Shown: positions 19,368-28,813, counted from the stretch's first letter. The stretch: DNA of 64,000 bases from JAJYSO01 sp964579505 (GCA_964579505.1 CAZOGC010000014.1:1-64000), one strand, 5' to 3'. Numbers and translations: made by a program. Notes: generated by a model not told the origin, from the sequence alone.

Positions 19368-20972
19368 TTATTGTGCTAGATAATTTTTTATCAGAGAAGC
19401 CGTAGAACTGTCTAATTTTTCTAATTTGGGGTCTTTAAACTGTTGTAAGATGTTGTTGGCTAGTTGTTTTCCTAATTCAACTCCCCACTGGTCATAACTA
19501 AAAATATTCCAGATTACTCCTTCAACAAAAATGCGATGCTCATATAAAGCTAATAAGCTACCTAAACTTTTTGGGGTGAGTTTATCAATTAAAATGGTAG
19601 TTGAAGGCCTGTTACCTTCAAATATTTTAAAGGGAATACGTTTGTTGCGTTCTTCTTCGGGTAGGTCTTTTAATTCTTCTTTTACTTCCTCTTTCGCTTT
19701 TCCTTTTAAAAGTGCCTGTGTTTGGGCAAAAAAGTTAGCCATTAATTTACGATGACTAGCCGGATTTCTATAAATAGGTTTTTTATATCCAATAAAATCA
19801 CAGGGAATTAATTTAGTACCTTGGTGAAGTAATTGAAAAAAAGCGTGTTGAGCGTTGGTTCCGGTAGAACCCCAAATTACGGTTCCGGTTTGATAGTGAA
19901 TTGGCTCTCCGGTTCTCGATACACTTTTTCCATTACTTTCCATTACGGCTTGCTGTAAATAAGGTACTAAGCGCTCTAAATATTGTGTATAAGGAATAAC
20001 AGCTTCTGTTTCTACCTGAAAAAAGTTATTATACCAAACACTGAGTAAACCTAATATAACCGGAATATTTTCTTCAAAATCGGTATGTGCAAAATGAGTA
20101 TCCATTTCGTTGGCACCGTTTAGTAATTTTTGGTAATTATCAAATCCAATGGCACAACAAATAGCGAGTCCTACGGCGCTCCATAAAGAAAAACGACCGC
20201 CAACCCAGTCCCACATAGGGAAGATATTCTTTTTAAGAATGCCAAATTTATTGGCTGCTTCTACGTGAGAAGATACCGCTACAAAATGACGACTCATAGC
20301 CTTTCTACCAGCCGATTTAAGAAACCATTTTCTAAAATATTTGGCATTACTTAAAGTCTCTAGAGTAGAAAAACTCTTAGAAACAATTATAAAAAGAGTA
20401 GTTTCCGGATTTAATTTTTTACAGAGTTCAGCACTCGGATCCCCATCAACATTAGAGATGAAATGCATTTTTAAATGGTTGCGATAGGGTTGTAGTGCTT
20501 CAATAGCCATTCTGGGACCTAAATCGCTCCCACCAATTCCGATATTAACTACATCGGTAATAGGTTTTTGAGTATAACCAGTCCAACTTCCATTAATGAT
20601 AGCTTGTGAGAAGGTGCACATTCTTTCTAGAGTCTGCATCACTTCTGTTGGCTTCTTTTTGGCTCGTAAGGCGGTATGTAAAACAGCTCGCCCTTCAGTT
20701 TCGTTTATTTTGCTTCCTTCAAACTGTTGATTAATGGCTTCTTTTAAGCCGGCTTCTTCGGCTAATTGTAATAGTAAAGATTTGGTTTCCTTTGTTATTC
20801 TATTTTTAGAATAATCTACCCAGAAATTTTCCCATTCAATGCTAAAATCATGTGCTCGATTCGGATTTTTGGCAAACCAACTGCTCATATGTTGCTCTTT
20901 TATAGCTTCATAATGTTTACCAAGTTTTTTCCATGAACTGGTTTGTGTGGGATTTATCTTGGGTAATGCCAT
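19368..20972 (-). CDS. pgi: Glucose-6-phosphate isomerase
   Basis: 534 aa from the Met at 20972 (MALPKINPTQTSSW). The in-frame ATG at 20996 lies inside the TAATTTTG box and is rejected. Family signatures: VNIGIGGSDLGPRM, the sugar-phosphate loop VSKSFSTLET, WVGGRFSLWSAVGL, and the C-terminal SYDQWGVELGKQ with the catalytic Lys. It interconverts glucose 6-phosphate and fructose 6-phosphate in the cytoplasm. Convergent with the Fe-S oxidoreductase gene across a 169-bp gap in which I see nothing clear. Confidence 0.97.
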   Translation of the reverse strand: MALPKINPTQTSSWKKLGKHYEAIKEQHMSSWFAKNPNRAHDFSIEWENFWVDYSKNRITKETKSLLLQLAEEAGLKEAINQQFEGSKINETEGRAVLHTALRAKKKPTEVMQTLERMCTFSQAIINGSWTGYTQKPITDVVNIGIGGSDLGPRMAIEALQPYRNHLKMHFISNVDGDPSAELCKKLNPETTLFIIVSKSFSTLETLSNAKYFRKWFLKSAGRKAMSRHFVAVSSHVEAANKFGILKKNIFPMWDWVGGRFSLWSAVGLAICCAIGFDNYQKLLNGANEMDTHFAHTDFEENIPVILGLLSVWYNNFFQVETEAVIPYTQYLERLVPYLQQAVMESNGKSVSRTGEPIHYQTGTVIWGSTGTNAQHAFFQLLHQGTKLIPCDFIGYKKPIYRNPASHRKLMANFFAQTQALLKGKAKEEVKEELKDLPEEERNKRIPFKIFEGNRPSTTILIDKLTPKSLGSLLALYEHRIFVEGVIWNIFSYDQWGVELGKQLANNILQQFKDPKLEKLDSSTASLIKNYLAQ

Positions 20973-20993
20973 GTGTATTTGAATTTTGTGGGG

Positions 20994-21001
20994 CAAAATT
21001 A
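20994..21001 (-). promoter_or_regulatory. -7 box (TAATTTTG) of pgi
   Basis: Minus-strand TAATTTTG, 21 nt upstream of the chosen pgi start. No -33 TTG at 19 bp. Confidence 0.45.
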
Positions 21002-21068
21002 TTATTTTTTTGGGAGTAGTCTCTTTATACGGGTGTTTTTTACAAAATTATAAGAAATGGTTACTTAC

Positions 21069-21848
21069 TCATTTATCTTTTAAAATTCGGTATTTTTCAT
21101 AACAGTCATTAATGGCTTCCAAAATTTGTAAGTCATTAGCTGTTTTAATAAAGGTTTTGGAGTAATTACAGTGTCTTAGAATGTTGTTAATCTCGCTTTT
21201 GCTTACTTGCAACAGTACCGCAATGGTTTCTCGATCAAATTTTTGTTCAAGAAGATGTTGAATTTCATCGTCATCTTTCATTTCCTGAAGCTTTCGCATT
21301 TGTCGAGGCTTGTTTCCAAAGAGGTTGTGTAAAAAATCTATGGGGCTAAAAATAGAAGAGAGGGTTTTAGAAAAACCAGTGGGTTGCTCAGCTCCTCCTT
21401 CATACCCTAGTCCTAATCCGGCTATGCGGTATTGTAAATTGTTGTATATCGGAATGTTTTTAGCATCAATTTCTAGGTAACCGGTAAGTTTTAAGGCATT
21501 TACTTGTACGGGCTCTAAGGCAATGGCAGATTCTGTCATTTTCACTTTTACATGCCCGTATTTTATCCAATCTTTGGTAACACGTACTTGCATGGATTGA
21601 AATCCTAAAAAAGTAAAATACAAGGTGTCATTTACAGCGGCCTGAATGGTAAAGGAGCCATCTTTGTGTGAAACGGATCCGTTAACACGTGTAAGATTTA
21701 TAATGTTAACGTTATTTAAGGGGTCATCATTAGCCGCGTTCAAAACAGTCCCTTTAATGGTGCTAACTCCGGTTTCCTCTTGGGCATGCGTAATTAAGCC
21801 AAAACAAAAGACAAATAGAATGAGGAATAATGTTTTATGGTAGTCCAT
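21069..21848 (-). CDS. Exported protein with carboxypeptidase-like regulatory domain
   Basis: 259 aa from the Met at 21848 (MDYHKTLFLILF). The signal peptide ends in LITHA|QEETG, again with Gln at +1. Residues 30-110 form a CarboxypepD_reg-like / TonB-receptor plug-like beta-sandwich (GTVLNAANDDPLNNVNIIN, DGSFTIQAAVNDTLYFTFLG, ALEPVQVNA). The C-terminal half is helical and charged, with no known motif. It is a common flavobacterial conserved protein without an established role, probably periplasmic or outer-membrane associated. It stands alone, with 96 nt to pgi and 214 nt to the MscS gene. Confidence 0.8.
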   Translation of the reverse strand: MDYHKTLFLILFVFCFGLITHAQEETGVSTIKGTVLNAANDDPLNNVNIINLTRVNGSVSHKDGSFTIQAAVNDTLYFTFLGFQSMQVRVTKDWIKYGHVKVKMTESAIALEPVQVNALKLTGYLEIDAKNIPIYNNLQYRIAGLGLGYEGGAEQPTGFSKTLSSIFSPIDFLHNLFGNKPRQMRKLQEMKDDDEIQHLLEQKFDRETIAVLLQVSKSEINNILRHCNYSKTFIKTANDLQILEAINDCYEKYRILKDK

Positions 21849-22062
21849 GAACGGTTTTACGATTCGTTTTTTTGTGTGCAATAATTTTACCAAAAGCAAT
21901 AATACAATATATTTTTAGAAATTTTTTACACCTGTTTGCAACAAAATAATTCTGTAATGCAATGTAAATTTCCCCTAAAATATTTATTTTCAAAGATAAG
22001 CATTCAAAATAAGCCTTTTCCTAAAATAAGTATATTAAATGTTATCTTTTTCTAAAAGAAGA

Positions 22063-22983
22063 TTATCGACTGGCTCCTTGTGGAAATTGTACTTTGTCGG
22101 GTTGTGCATTTAATTTTGGTAAAACGGTTCTAAGAATACGGTCTCTTTTTCCGGTTGTATCGGTTGGCTCAACTGGATATTGAATAGCGACTTCCATCCA
22201 CGAATATTTGTTCGTTCTGAAATAAACCATCGGTTCCCATTTTTTTGCTGATTTGTTAGAATATTGTTGGTTAAAGTCTTCTTTTGCTACACTGAGAAGA
22301 CACTTTTCTACAAATTGTAAATCACTAGTGTAAGCAATTTGAAAGGCTGTTTCATTCCATATAAAGGGCCGTTGAGGGCCGGAGTAATTAATAACTCGAT
22401 CGGTTAAAATAGAGCTATTCGGAAAATGAATGAGACGACCGGTTTGTCTATCATTTGCAACGTAATCGCCACTGCATTCTAAGATTATAGTATCTAGATA
22501 ACTAATTTCAACCACATCACCTCGATGATTATTTATCTGGATACGGTCACCTACATGATAGGGTCTTCTGAAAATAATATATAGCCAGGCAATGAAAGAA
22601 GTAATAGGTGCTTGAAGAGCAAAGCCTAAGATTAAAGAGACGATACCCAATCCGGTTAAGAAAGTTAGGGTGCTCTGAAATCTTGACGTAATGATGGCAT
22701 ATATTATAGCAATAAGGGCAAGTAGCCGTATGATGCGAATCAAATTATACCGTTCACCTCTCGTTTTTTTTGTTTTAGCAATAAGAAATTCTAGGCAAGT
22801 TCTTAACAGTAAAATGATAGCAATGGCTGTTAGGGTATGAAATAGCTTAGTGAGAAAGGAGCTATATTTTTCTATAGAAGAAAATGTGTCGAGCTTTAAT
22901 AAGTATGGAAAAATGAGTAATCCTATGGTACACAAAACATATACTCCTATCCAATACTTCCGGTTTTTATTGTTTATGGGCAT
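22063..22983 (-). CDS. MscS-type mechanosensitive ion channel
   Basis: 306 aa. Several N-terminal TM helices end in the pore-lining helix (LTGLGIVSLILGFALQAPI), then the MscS beta domain (RRPYHVGDRIQINNHRGDVV) and FPNSSILTDRVINYS. Channels of this type release solutes on hypo-osmotic shock. The C-terminal domain is shorter than in E. coli MscS paralogues with large extensions. The start Met is unambiguous. No promoter match was seen; the flanking gaps are AT-rich. Confidence 0.9.
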   Translation of the reverse strand: MPINNKNRKYWIGVYVLCTIGLLIFPYLLKLDTFSSIEKYSSFLTKLFHTLTAIAIILLLRTCLEFLIAKTKKTRGERYNLIRIIRLLALIAIIYAIITSRFQSTLTFLTGLGIVSLILGFALQAPITSFIAWLYIIFRRPYHVGDRIQINNHRGDVVEISYLDTIILECSGDYVANDRQTGRLIHFPNSSILTDRVINYSGPQRPFIWNETAFQIAYTSDLQFVEKCLLSVAKEDFNQQYSNKSAKKWEPMVYFRTNKYSWMEVAIQYPVEPTDTTGKRDRILRTVLPKLNAQPDKVQFPQGASR

Positions 22984-23054
22984 AATTATGTCTTTAAGAA
23001 CAATATTTCAGTAAAGATATAAAAACCGTTGGTATACGCATTAAAGAATATATC

Positions 23055-23112
23055 ACGCCATAACCCGATTACACAAAATAACAAATAAAAAGGTACTTAT
23101 GCGTTATGGTGT
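23055..23112. repeat. Imperfect inverted repeat between mscS-like gene and clpS
   Basis: ACGCCATAAC at 23055-23064 and GTTATGGTGT at 23103-23112 are reverse complements apart from one G-U position, separated by 38 nt. The gap holds no gene. The pair could be a long-loop hairpin or operator half-sites, or chance. Confidence 0.3.
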
Positions 23113-23153
23113 CATTAAAAATAATGAAGAAAATGCTACAGTGTGTTTGTTAC

Positions 23154-23435
23154 TTACTGAATTTCAGCACTTACACCAGCTTCTAAAAGTTTAGAGCAGC
23201 GCGGTTCTAAATCATCATAACTACCTGACTTTACACCACATTTTCCGGTATAGTGAATGAGGAGCGCACATTGTTCAGCCTGTAAATAATCGTGATCACA
23301 AGTTTCAACCAATAGCTGTATAACGTAGTCAAAGGTATTAACTTCATCATTAAAAACAATGAGTTCGTTTTCGGGTTCTTCTTGAGTTAGGGTGCTGGTG
23401 AGCTCTTTTTCTAATACTTGTTCCTGCGTACTCAT
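23154..23435 (-). CDS. clpS: ATP-dependent Clp protease adaptor ClpS
   Basis: 93 aa. An acidic flexible N-terminus is followed by the ClpS core: IVFNDEVNTFDYVIQLL, then CDHDYLQAEQCALLIHYTGKC. ClpS delivers N-degron substrates to ClpAP (ClpCP) by binding N-terminal Leu, Phe, Tyr or Trp. It lies 64 nt downstream of prmA on the same strand, a neighbourhood often seen in flavobacteria. The core helix pair is complete, so the gene is intact. Confidence 0.93.
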   Translation of the reverse strand: MSTQEQVLEKELTSTLTQEEPENELIVFNDEVNTFDYVIQLLVETCDHDYLQAEQCALLIHYTGKCGVKSGSYDDLEPRCSKLLEAGVSAEIQ

Positions 23436-23499
23436 AACATCTAAATTCTATGATAAAGGTACAAATTCTTTTAAATAAATAGCAAGCTCTTTTATAATT

Positions 23500-24336
23500 T
23501 TAGCATTTGTAAAATTGCATGCCCACCCACTCATCACTGGTTTGGTGTGTTTTATAGGCTAATCCCAATTCTTGGCAACACGTTTTTATTGTAGGGGTAT
23601 CTCGTTCATAAAAACCACTTAAAAACAGGAGTCCTCCTTTTGAAAGACAGGTGGCGTATTGTGCCATATCTCGTAGCAAAACATTGCGAATAATATTGGC
23701 AAAAATAACGCTGTACTGTTTGTCTTTTAACAGTGTTACATCTCCTTCAAAGGCACAGATGTGCTTGCAGTTATTTAAGGAGGCATTTTCTAGCGTATTT
23801 CGGTAACTCCACGGATCTATATCGATAGCGTCTATGTGTTTAGCTCCCATTTTTTCGGCCAGTATGGATAGAATACCGGTTCCACAACCCATATCAAGCA
23901 CTTCTTTTTCAGCTAGATTGTTTTGCAGAATTAACTGAACCATAAGTCGGGTAGTGGCATGATGACCGGTGCCGAAAGCCATTTTTGGGTTGATGATGAT
24001 TTCATACGGAACAGCTTGTGGGGGGTGAAAAGGAGCACGAATACGACATGTTTCGGATAGTGTAATGGGTTTAAACTGACTTTCCCATTGGGCATTCCAG
24101 TCTTTATCCTCAATTTCTTTCACTTCATAACTAACCTTAAAAAATGATGAATTTAATAGGTTGATTTGTGTTAAGTCAACAGCTTTATTGTTATTTGCTG
24201 CAAGGTATGCTTGCAAGCCCTCATCGGTTTCTACAAAACTTTCAAACCCCAATTCGGCCAATTCAGCCATAAGAATTTCTGACCCGGGATTTGTCGGTTT
24301 TATTTTAAAGGAATACTCTAGATAGGTGTTAGCCAT
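23500..24336 (-). CDS. prmA: Ribosomal protein L11 methyltransferase
   Basis: 278 aa. An N-terminal substrate-recognition region is followed by a Rossmann methyltransferase: MAFGTGHHATTRLM, motif I VLDMGCGTGILSILAEKMGA, acidic loop DAIDIDPW and FANIIRNVLL. PrmA methylates lysines and the N-terminus of L11 using AdoMet. It lies 9 nt downstream of tpiA, so the two are almost certainly co-transcribed. Confidence 0.94.
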   Translation of the reverse strand: MANTYLEYSFKIKPTNPGSEILMAELAELGFESFVETDEGLQAYLAANNNKAVDLTQINLLNSSFFKVSYEVKEIEDKDWNAQWESQFKPITLSETCRIRAPFHPPQAVPYEIIINPKMAFGTGHHATTRLMVQLILQNNLAEKEVLDMGCGTGILSILAEKMGAKHIDAIDIDPWSYRNTLENASLNNCKHICAFEGDVTLLKDKQYSVIFANIIRNVLLRDMAQYATCLSKGGLLFLSGFYERDTPTIKTCCQELGLAYKTHQTSDEWVGMQFYKC

Positions 24337-24345
24337 TTTTAGTAA

Positions 24346-25104
24346 TTAGGCAAAAGCGTTAATAATAGCTACAAAATCATCGGCCTTAAGCGCAGCTCCT
24401 CCAATTAGCCCTCCATCTACGTCTTCTTTGGCAAAAATTTCTTGTGCGTTGTGTGGTTTAACACTTCCTCCATATAAAATAGAAACTTCGTTGGCTGTAG
24501 CATTATCATATTGTTCTGCAATTGTTTTTCTAATAAAAGCATGCATTTCCTGCGCTTGTTCTGCCGAGGCAGTTTTTCCGGTACCAATAGCCCACACCGG
24601 TTCATAAGCTATAATAATATTTTGCCAATCTGCGGCATTGAGTTGAAAGAGGCTTTCACGTAGTTGTTCTTCTACAACGCTAAAATGATTTTTATTTTCA
24701 CGATCTTCCAGGCTTTCCCCTACACAAAAGATTGTGGTAAATTGATGTTGAAGGGCAGCCGTTATTTTTTGTTCTAGCAACGCCGTGGTTTCTCCAAAAT
24801 ATTTACGGCGTTCACTATGTCCCAAAATAACAGTTTTAACACCTATACTAGCCAACATTTGCGCAGAAATTTCTCCGGTAAATGCTCCCTTTTCTGCTTG
24901 GTGCATATTTTGTGCTACAACTGTTACAGGAGTATTTTTTAAAGCTTCTACAGCCGGATATAAATTGGTGTAGGTGGGGGCTACCATTACACTAACGGAG
25001 GAAGGTGTTTGCGGAAGTTGCTTTTTTAACGAAGTTAATAAGTTCTTGGTTTCAACCAAATCGCAATTCATTTTCCAGTTTCCGGCAACTATTTGTTTTC
25101 TCAT
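24346..25104 (-). CDS. tpiA: Triosephosphate isomerase
   Basis: 252 aa from the Met at 25104 (MRKQIVAGNWKMN). A longer open frame runs back into the permease gene and is not family-like. Catalytic residues: Asn9 and Lys11 in GNWKMN, His96 in VILGHSERRKYFGE and Glu168 in AYEPVWAIGTGK. Phosphate-binding GGSVKP and GGAAL are near the C-terminus. It interconverts DHAP and glyceraldehyde 3-phosphate. It sits 17 nt downstream of the permease gene and 9 nt upstream of prmA. Confidence 0.97.
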   Translation of the reverse strand: MRKQIVAGNWKMNCDLVETKNLLTSLKKQLPQTPSSVSVMVAPTYTNLYPAVEALKNTPVTVVAQNMHQAEKGAFTGEISAQMLASIGVKTVILGHSERRKYFGETTALLEQKITAALQHQFTTIFCVGESLEDRENKNHFSVVEEQLRESLFQLNAADWQNIIIAYEPVWAIGTGKTASAEQAQEMHAFIRKTIAEQYDNATANEVSILYGGSVKPHNAQEIFAKEDVDGGLIGGAALKADDFVAIINAFA

Positions 25105-25121
25105 AAATTTAAAAATTAATG

Positions 25122-26198
25122 TTATTGTTTCGCTATTTTCGGATCTAAATAAGCGTATATAATATCTACAAAAATATTGATTATAATAAAAATAACGGCT
25201 ATGGTAAGCACGGCTCCCATTATAACCGGTAGGTCTAAGGTATTTAGGGCTACTACAATTTCCTTTCCTAATCCGTTCCACCCAAAGATATACTCTACAA
25301 ATACGGCTCCGGCCAACATAGAGGCAAACCATCCGGAAACAGCAGTAACCACAGGGTTTAGCGAATTTTTTAATGCATGTTTATACACCACCACGTGTTG
25401 TGACAGGCCTTTGGCGCGTGCGGTGCGTATATAATCTTGTTGTAACACCTCTAATAGCGAGTTTCTCATTAGCTGACTAACCACAGCTACCGGCCGAATG
25501 CCCATTACAATGGCAGGAAGAATTAAATTTTTTAGATGAAGGCTGTAGTGTTCGCCAAAATCATCTAGTTCATACAGACTCCCCGTCATGTCTAAATGTG
25601 TAAAATGATGCAAGACAAAACCGAAGAGCCACGCAAAGATTATAGCACTGAAGAAAGAAGGAACACTCATTCCCAGAGTACTTAATACCTGTATAATTCG
25701 ATCTAGCCATGTATCTTGATGTAATGCTGATACGATACCGAGAAAAAGCCCGATAATAAGTGCTAAAATAATGGCTGTAATAGCTAATACTAAGGTATTT
25801 GGAAGTGTGTCTCCGATAATACTAGCCACTGTTTTTCCGGTTTTTTGAAAAGATTCTCGCAAATACGGAAGTTTGATGACTACCACTGTTTTCCCAATAG
25901 AAAACAACGGGAGTGCATGGTATTTTCCTTTTCTTAAATAGGTGTAGTCTGTTTTATTTTTCGAGTGAAAAGAAAGGGGCGATAAATCGTTGATATAATA
26001 TGCATACTGAGTAAGAATAGGCTTGTCAAACCCGTATTTCTTTTTCACCATTTGCAGTTGCTCAGCATCTTGATTCTGGCCTAACATCATTTGTGCAGGA
26101 TCTCCGGGCAAAATGGTAAACAAGACAAAAATCACGGTTATTACTCCATAAACAGTAAGTAATGCATAACCCAATTTGCTGAAGATATATTTTGCCAA
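25122..26198 (-). CDS. DppB/OppB-type ABC transporter permease (orphan)
   Basis: 358 aa. The binding-protein-dependent permease fold is clear: N-terminal TM helix with LFTILPGDPAQMMLG, central helices (LGIVSALHQDTWLDRII, LSTLGMSVPSFFSAIIF), the EAA loop around DYIRTARAKGLSQHVVVYKH, and a final TM pair. The periplasmic insert at about residues 60-130 is long. Normally this subunit pairs with DppC, two ATPases and a binding protein that import di- or oligopeptides; none are in this window. It is co-directional with tpiA (17 nt). Confidence 0.9.
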   Translation of the reverse strand: MAKYIFSKLGYALLTVYGVITVIFVLFTILPGDPAQMMLGQNQDAEQLQMVKKKYGFDKPILTQYAYYINDLSPLSFHSKNKTDYTYLRKGKYHALPLFSIGKTVVVIKLPYLRESFQKTGKTVASIIGDTLPNTLVLAITAIILALIIGLFLGIVSALHQDTWLDRIIQVLSTLGMSVPSFFSAIIFAWLFGFVLHHFTHLDMTGSLYELDDFGEHYSLHLKNLILPAIVMGIRPVAVVSQLMRNSLLEVLQQDYIRTARAKGLSQHVVVYKHALKNSLNPVVTAVSGWFASMLAGAVFVEYIFGWNGLGKEIVVALNTLDLPVIMGAVLTIAVIFIIINIFVDIIYAYLDPKIAKQ

Positions 26199-26255
26199 GA
26201 TGATTAAAAATTACCGTTTAAAATTAGTTTTTGGTAAAGATAAGTGTAAAATAAA

Positions 26256-27224
26256 TTACTCAAAGTCTAAATTATCTGCATCACGCCAATTTGCCTTTTG
26301 TGTAACGGTTCCCATGTGTAGTGTAAGCAACCCGGGATTAGCTCTGATTATAGTTTTTACGGTGGTTTGATCCATCGGAATAAAATCAAATTGTAGTTTA
26401 TATTTTTCTTTTATTTTATGTGTAGAAGCATCGTCAGAAGAGGTAAGACCAATTACGTCATAATGGTTTTTTAGCGCTCTATCGGTAGCCTTTTTTACAG
26501 CTTTCCAACTTTCTTCTCTGGCAGTATTTACATTTTTACTCACCACAAATAGAACCTTCTTTTCGTGTAAAATAGAATCGGTTTGATCTTTTCCATCTCT
26601 AAAGAGGTAAAAATCGTGAATAGGTGGAATTTCGGGACCGTTAGAAACCATTTTTTCAGAGAGGTTGTTGCCAATTTTGTATGGTCTAAAGTCAATAACC
26701 GGTAAATATGTCAATACCTGATATGTTATCCCCAAACAAGCTATAAAAAGCACAAAAACAATCCATTTATTGGTCCGTAGTTTAAACAGTGGTTTGAGGT
26801 GCTTTGTTTTTTTAAACAAAAAGATGATGAGCAATAAAAGAACTACATTTTTACCAAAAGATACCCAGGGAGTTAGCGGAATAGCGTCTCCAAAGCAACC
26901 ACAATCAGTTACTTTGTGAAAGAAGGCGGTATAAAAGGTGAGAATAGAGAAGAAGATAGTGAGTAGTAAGAGCGCCCAACGGGTAAATTTTTTGGCGTAT
27001 CCCAGCAAGAGAAAAACACCCAAAAGAAACTCGAGAATAACAATAACAACAGCAATAATAAGGGCGTAAGGAATTAGGAACTCTAAATTGAAGACACCAG
27101 CGCCGAAATATTCTTGTAGCTTGTATGAAAACCCAACGGGGTCTACCATTTTCACAAAACCACTAAACAGAAAGACAACCCCTACAATAATACGAGCTAT
27201 GTTGGCAAAAAACTTCTTCATCAC
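26256..27224 (-). CDS. DoxX/MauE-like membrane protein with C-terminal thioredoxin-like domain (BT_3928 type)
   Basis: 322 aa. Four or five TM helices in the first 150 residues have DoxX/MauE features (VFLFSGFVKMVDPVGFSYKL, then KVTDCGCFGDAIPLTPW with a Cys-x-Cys pair). After another TM helix, the C-terminal domain (KKVLFVVSKNV to LLTLHMGTV) resembles a thioredoxin/TlpA fold but has no CxxC. Members are conserved in Bacteroidota; a role in envelope redox is only a guess. It lies 57 nt upstream of the permease gene. A Met-Met start leaves a one-codon uncertainty. Confidence 0.8.
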   Translation of the reverse strand: MMKKFFANIARIIVGVVFLFSGFVKMVDPVGFSYKLQEYFGAGVFNLEFLIPYALIIAVVIVILEFLLGVFLLLGYAKKFTRWALLLLTIFFSILTFYTAFFHKVTDCGCFGDAIPLTPWVSFGKNVVLLLLIIFLFKKTKHLKPLFKLRTNKWIVFVLFIACLGITYQVLTYLPVIDFRPYKIGNNLSEKMVSNGPEIPPIHDFYLFRDGKDQTDSILHEKKVLFVVSKNVNTAREESWKAVKKATDRALKNHYDVIGLTSSDDASTHKIKEKYKLQFDFIPMDQTTVKTIIRANPGLLTLHMGTVTQKANWRDADNLDFE

Positions 27225-27382
27225 AGCTTTACAAATCTTTTTTTATAATTATACGATTCAATTTTGTAGAAAAATGAGCCTAAATATAGGAATTATATTG
27301 TACACTAATTAATGAAGTAGGTAATGATTGAGGTAACCATATATAAAGTGCTGATATAAAGTTGTTTATATTTTATATAACT

Positions 27383-27919
27383 TTATGATTTTAATAAGAT
27401 TAAAGCAAAGATGGCATAGTTGATAATGTCTTGATAATTGGCATCTATACCTTCACTAACCAATGTTTTTCCTTGGTGATCTTCAATTTGTTTGATGCGT
27501 AATAATTTTTGTAAAATTAGGTCGGTTAAAGAGCTTAACCGCATATCCCGCCAAGCTTCTCCATAGTCGTGGTTTTTGTCTTCCATCAATTTTTTAGTAA
27601 GCGCCACTTTTTCATCATATAGCGTCAGTGCTTCGTCAGTATCTATATCGGGTTGCCCTACCACTCCTTTTTCTAATTGTATCAACGCCATTAGTGCATA
27701 GTTAATAATACCGATAAACTCAGTTGTTTCGTCTTCATCAACTTTGTGTACGGTATTTTCTTGTAAACCGCGAATACGTTGTGCTTTGATAAAGATTTGG
27801 TCGGTTAAAGAAGGGAGTCGCATAATGCGCCATGCGCTACCATAATCTTCCATTTTCTTAGAAAACAGTGTTCTACAAGTAGTTATAACCGCGTCATATT
27901 GTTTTGAAGTATTGCCCAT
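27383..27919 (-). CDS. DUF1599 (Nmad1-type) protein with internal duplication
   Basis: 178 aa built of two similar halves. Copy 1, at about residues 18-75, has KMEDYGSAWRIMRLPSLTDQ. Copy 2, at about 115-175, has KNHDYGEAWRDMRLSSLTDL. Each is followed by a basic helix (QRIRGLQ / LRIKQIE) and then INYALMALI or INYAIFALI. The family is related to the nucleotide-modification-associated domain 1; its chemistry is not established. It is divergent from folP with 69 nt between them. No signal peptide. Confidence 0.82.
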   Translation of the reverse strand: MGNTSKQYDAVITTCRTLFSKKMEDYGSAWRIMRLPSLTDQIFIKAQRIRGLQENTVHKVDEDETTEFIGIINYALMALIQLEKGVVGQPDIDTDEALTLYDEKVALTKKLMEDKNHDYGEAWRDMRLSSLTDLILQKLLRIKQIEDHQGKTLVSEGIDANYQDIINYAIFALILLKS

Positions 27920-27988
27920 GAAAAAGTTTTAATTTGTGTAAATTTCGGAGATTTTTTAAAGACAGACAAGATAATTTAATTTTTGTAG

Positions 27989-28813
27989 ATGACGCTAAAT
28001 TGCCGCGGTAAGTTAATTGATGTAAATACCCCCAAAATTATGGGGATTTTAAACCTTACTCCCGATTCTTTTTATGACGGAGGAAAATATAAATCAGATA
28101 AAGAAGCCTTGCGTCAAGTTGAAAAAATGTTGGCAGATGGAGCTACATTTATTGATATTGGGGGGCAAAGCTCGCGACCTAATGCGCAATTTTTAGGGCC
28201 GGAAGAAGAGGCTAAACGTGTAGTTTCGCTAGTAAAAAGAATTTTAGAAACGTTTCCGGAAACAATTATTTCGATTGATACTTTTCACAGTTTTGTAGCT
28301 CAAAAAGCGGTAGAAGCCGGTGCGGCAATTATTAATGATATATCGGCCGGTAATTTAGATGATAAGATGATGAAAACGGTGGCTTTACTAGGCGTTCCGT
28401 ACATTATGATGCATATGCGCGGTACGCCTCAAACTATGCAAACACACACGCATTATGAAAATATGATGCAGGAAATTATCTATTATTTTTCTGAAAAAGT
28501 GGTAGAAGCACGTCGTTTGGGTATAACGGATATTGTGATAGACCCGGGATTTGGTTTTGCTAAAACACCCACACAAAACTTTGAACTTTTACGTAAATTA
28601 AATTTGTTAAAAAGTTTGAAATTACCTATATTGATGGGAGTTTCAAGAAAATCAACTATCTATAAAACATTACATATTAAACCAGCACAAGCACTAAACG
28701 GAACCACGGTCTTAAATACCCTGTCGTTGTTAAATGGGGCGCAAATTTTGCGTGTTCACGATGTGGGTGAAGCACAAGAATGTGTTCAATTAATGAGCTG
28801 TTATATTGCTTGA
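27989..28813 (+). CDS. folP: Dihydropteroate synthase
   Basis: 274 aa TIM-barrel enzyme. Signatures: IMGILNLTPDSFYDGGKY, IDIGGQSSRPNA, SIDTF, ISAGN, MHMRGTPQTMQ, IDPGFGFAKT and GVSRKS, with the pterin and p-aminobenzoate loops intact. It joins 6-hydroxymethyl-dihydropterin diphosphate with p-aminobenzoate in folate synthesis and is the sulfonamide target. It is followed immediately by cdaA. A near-consensus AATTTTTG lies just before the start. Confidence 0.96.
   Translation: MTLNCRGKLIDVNTPKIMGILNLTPDSFYDGGKYKSDKEALRQVEKMLADGATFIDIGGQSSRPNAQFLGPEEEAKRVVSLVKRILETFPETIISIDTFHSFVAQKAVEAGAAIINDISAGNLDDKMMKTVALLGVPYIMMHMRGTPQTMQTHTHYENMMQEIIYYFSEKVVEARRLGITDIVIDPGFGFAKTPTQNFELLRKLNLLKSLKLPILMGVSRKSTIYKTLHIKPAQALNGTTVLNTLSLLNGAQILRVHDVGEAQECVQLMSCYIA

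Noticed and set aside
23099..23194. 31-codon plus-strand frame beginning MRYGVIKNNEEN
   Set aside because: It overlaps the clpS 3' end antisense, has no promoter and looks like chance.
24346..25332. Long frame giving a 328-aa TpiA
   Set aside because: The extra N-terminus overlaps the permease gene and is unlike TpiA; the Met at 25104 gives the standard protein.
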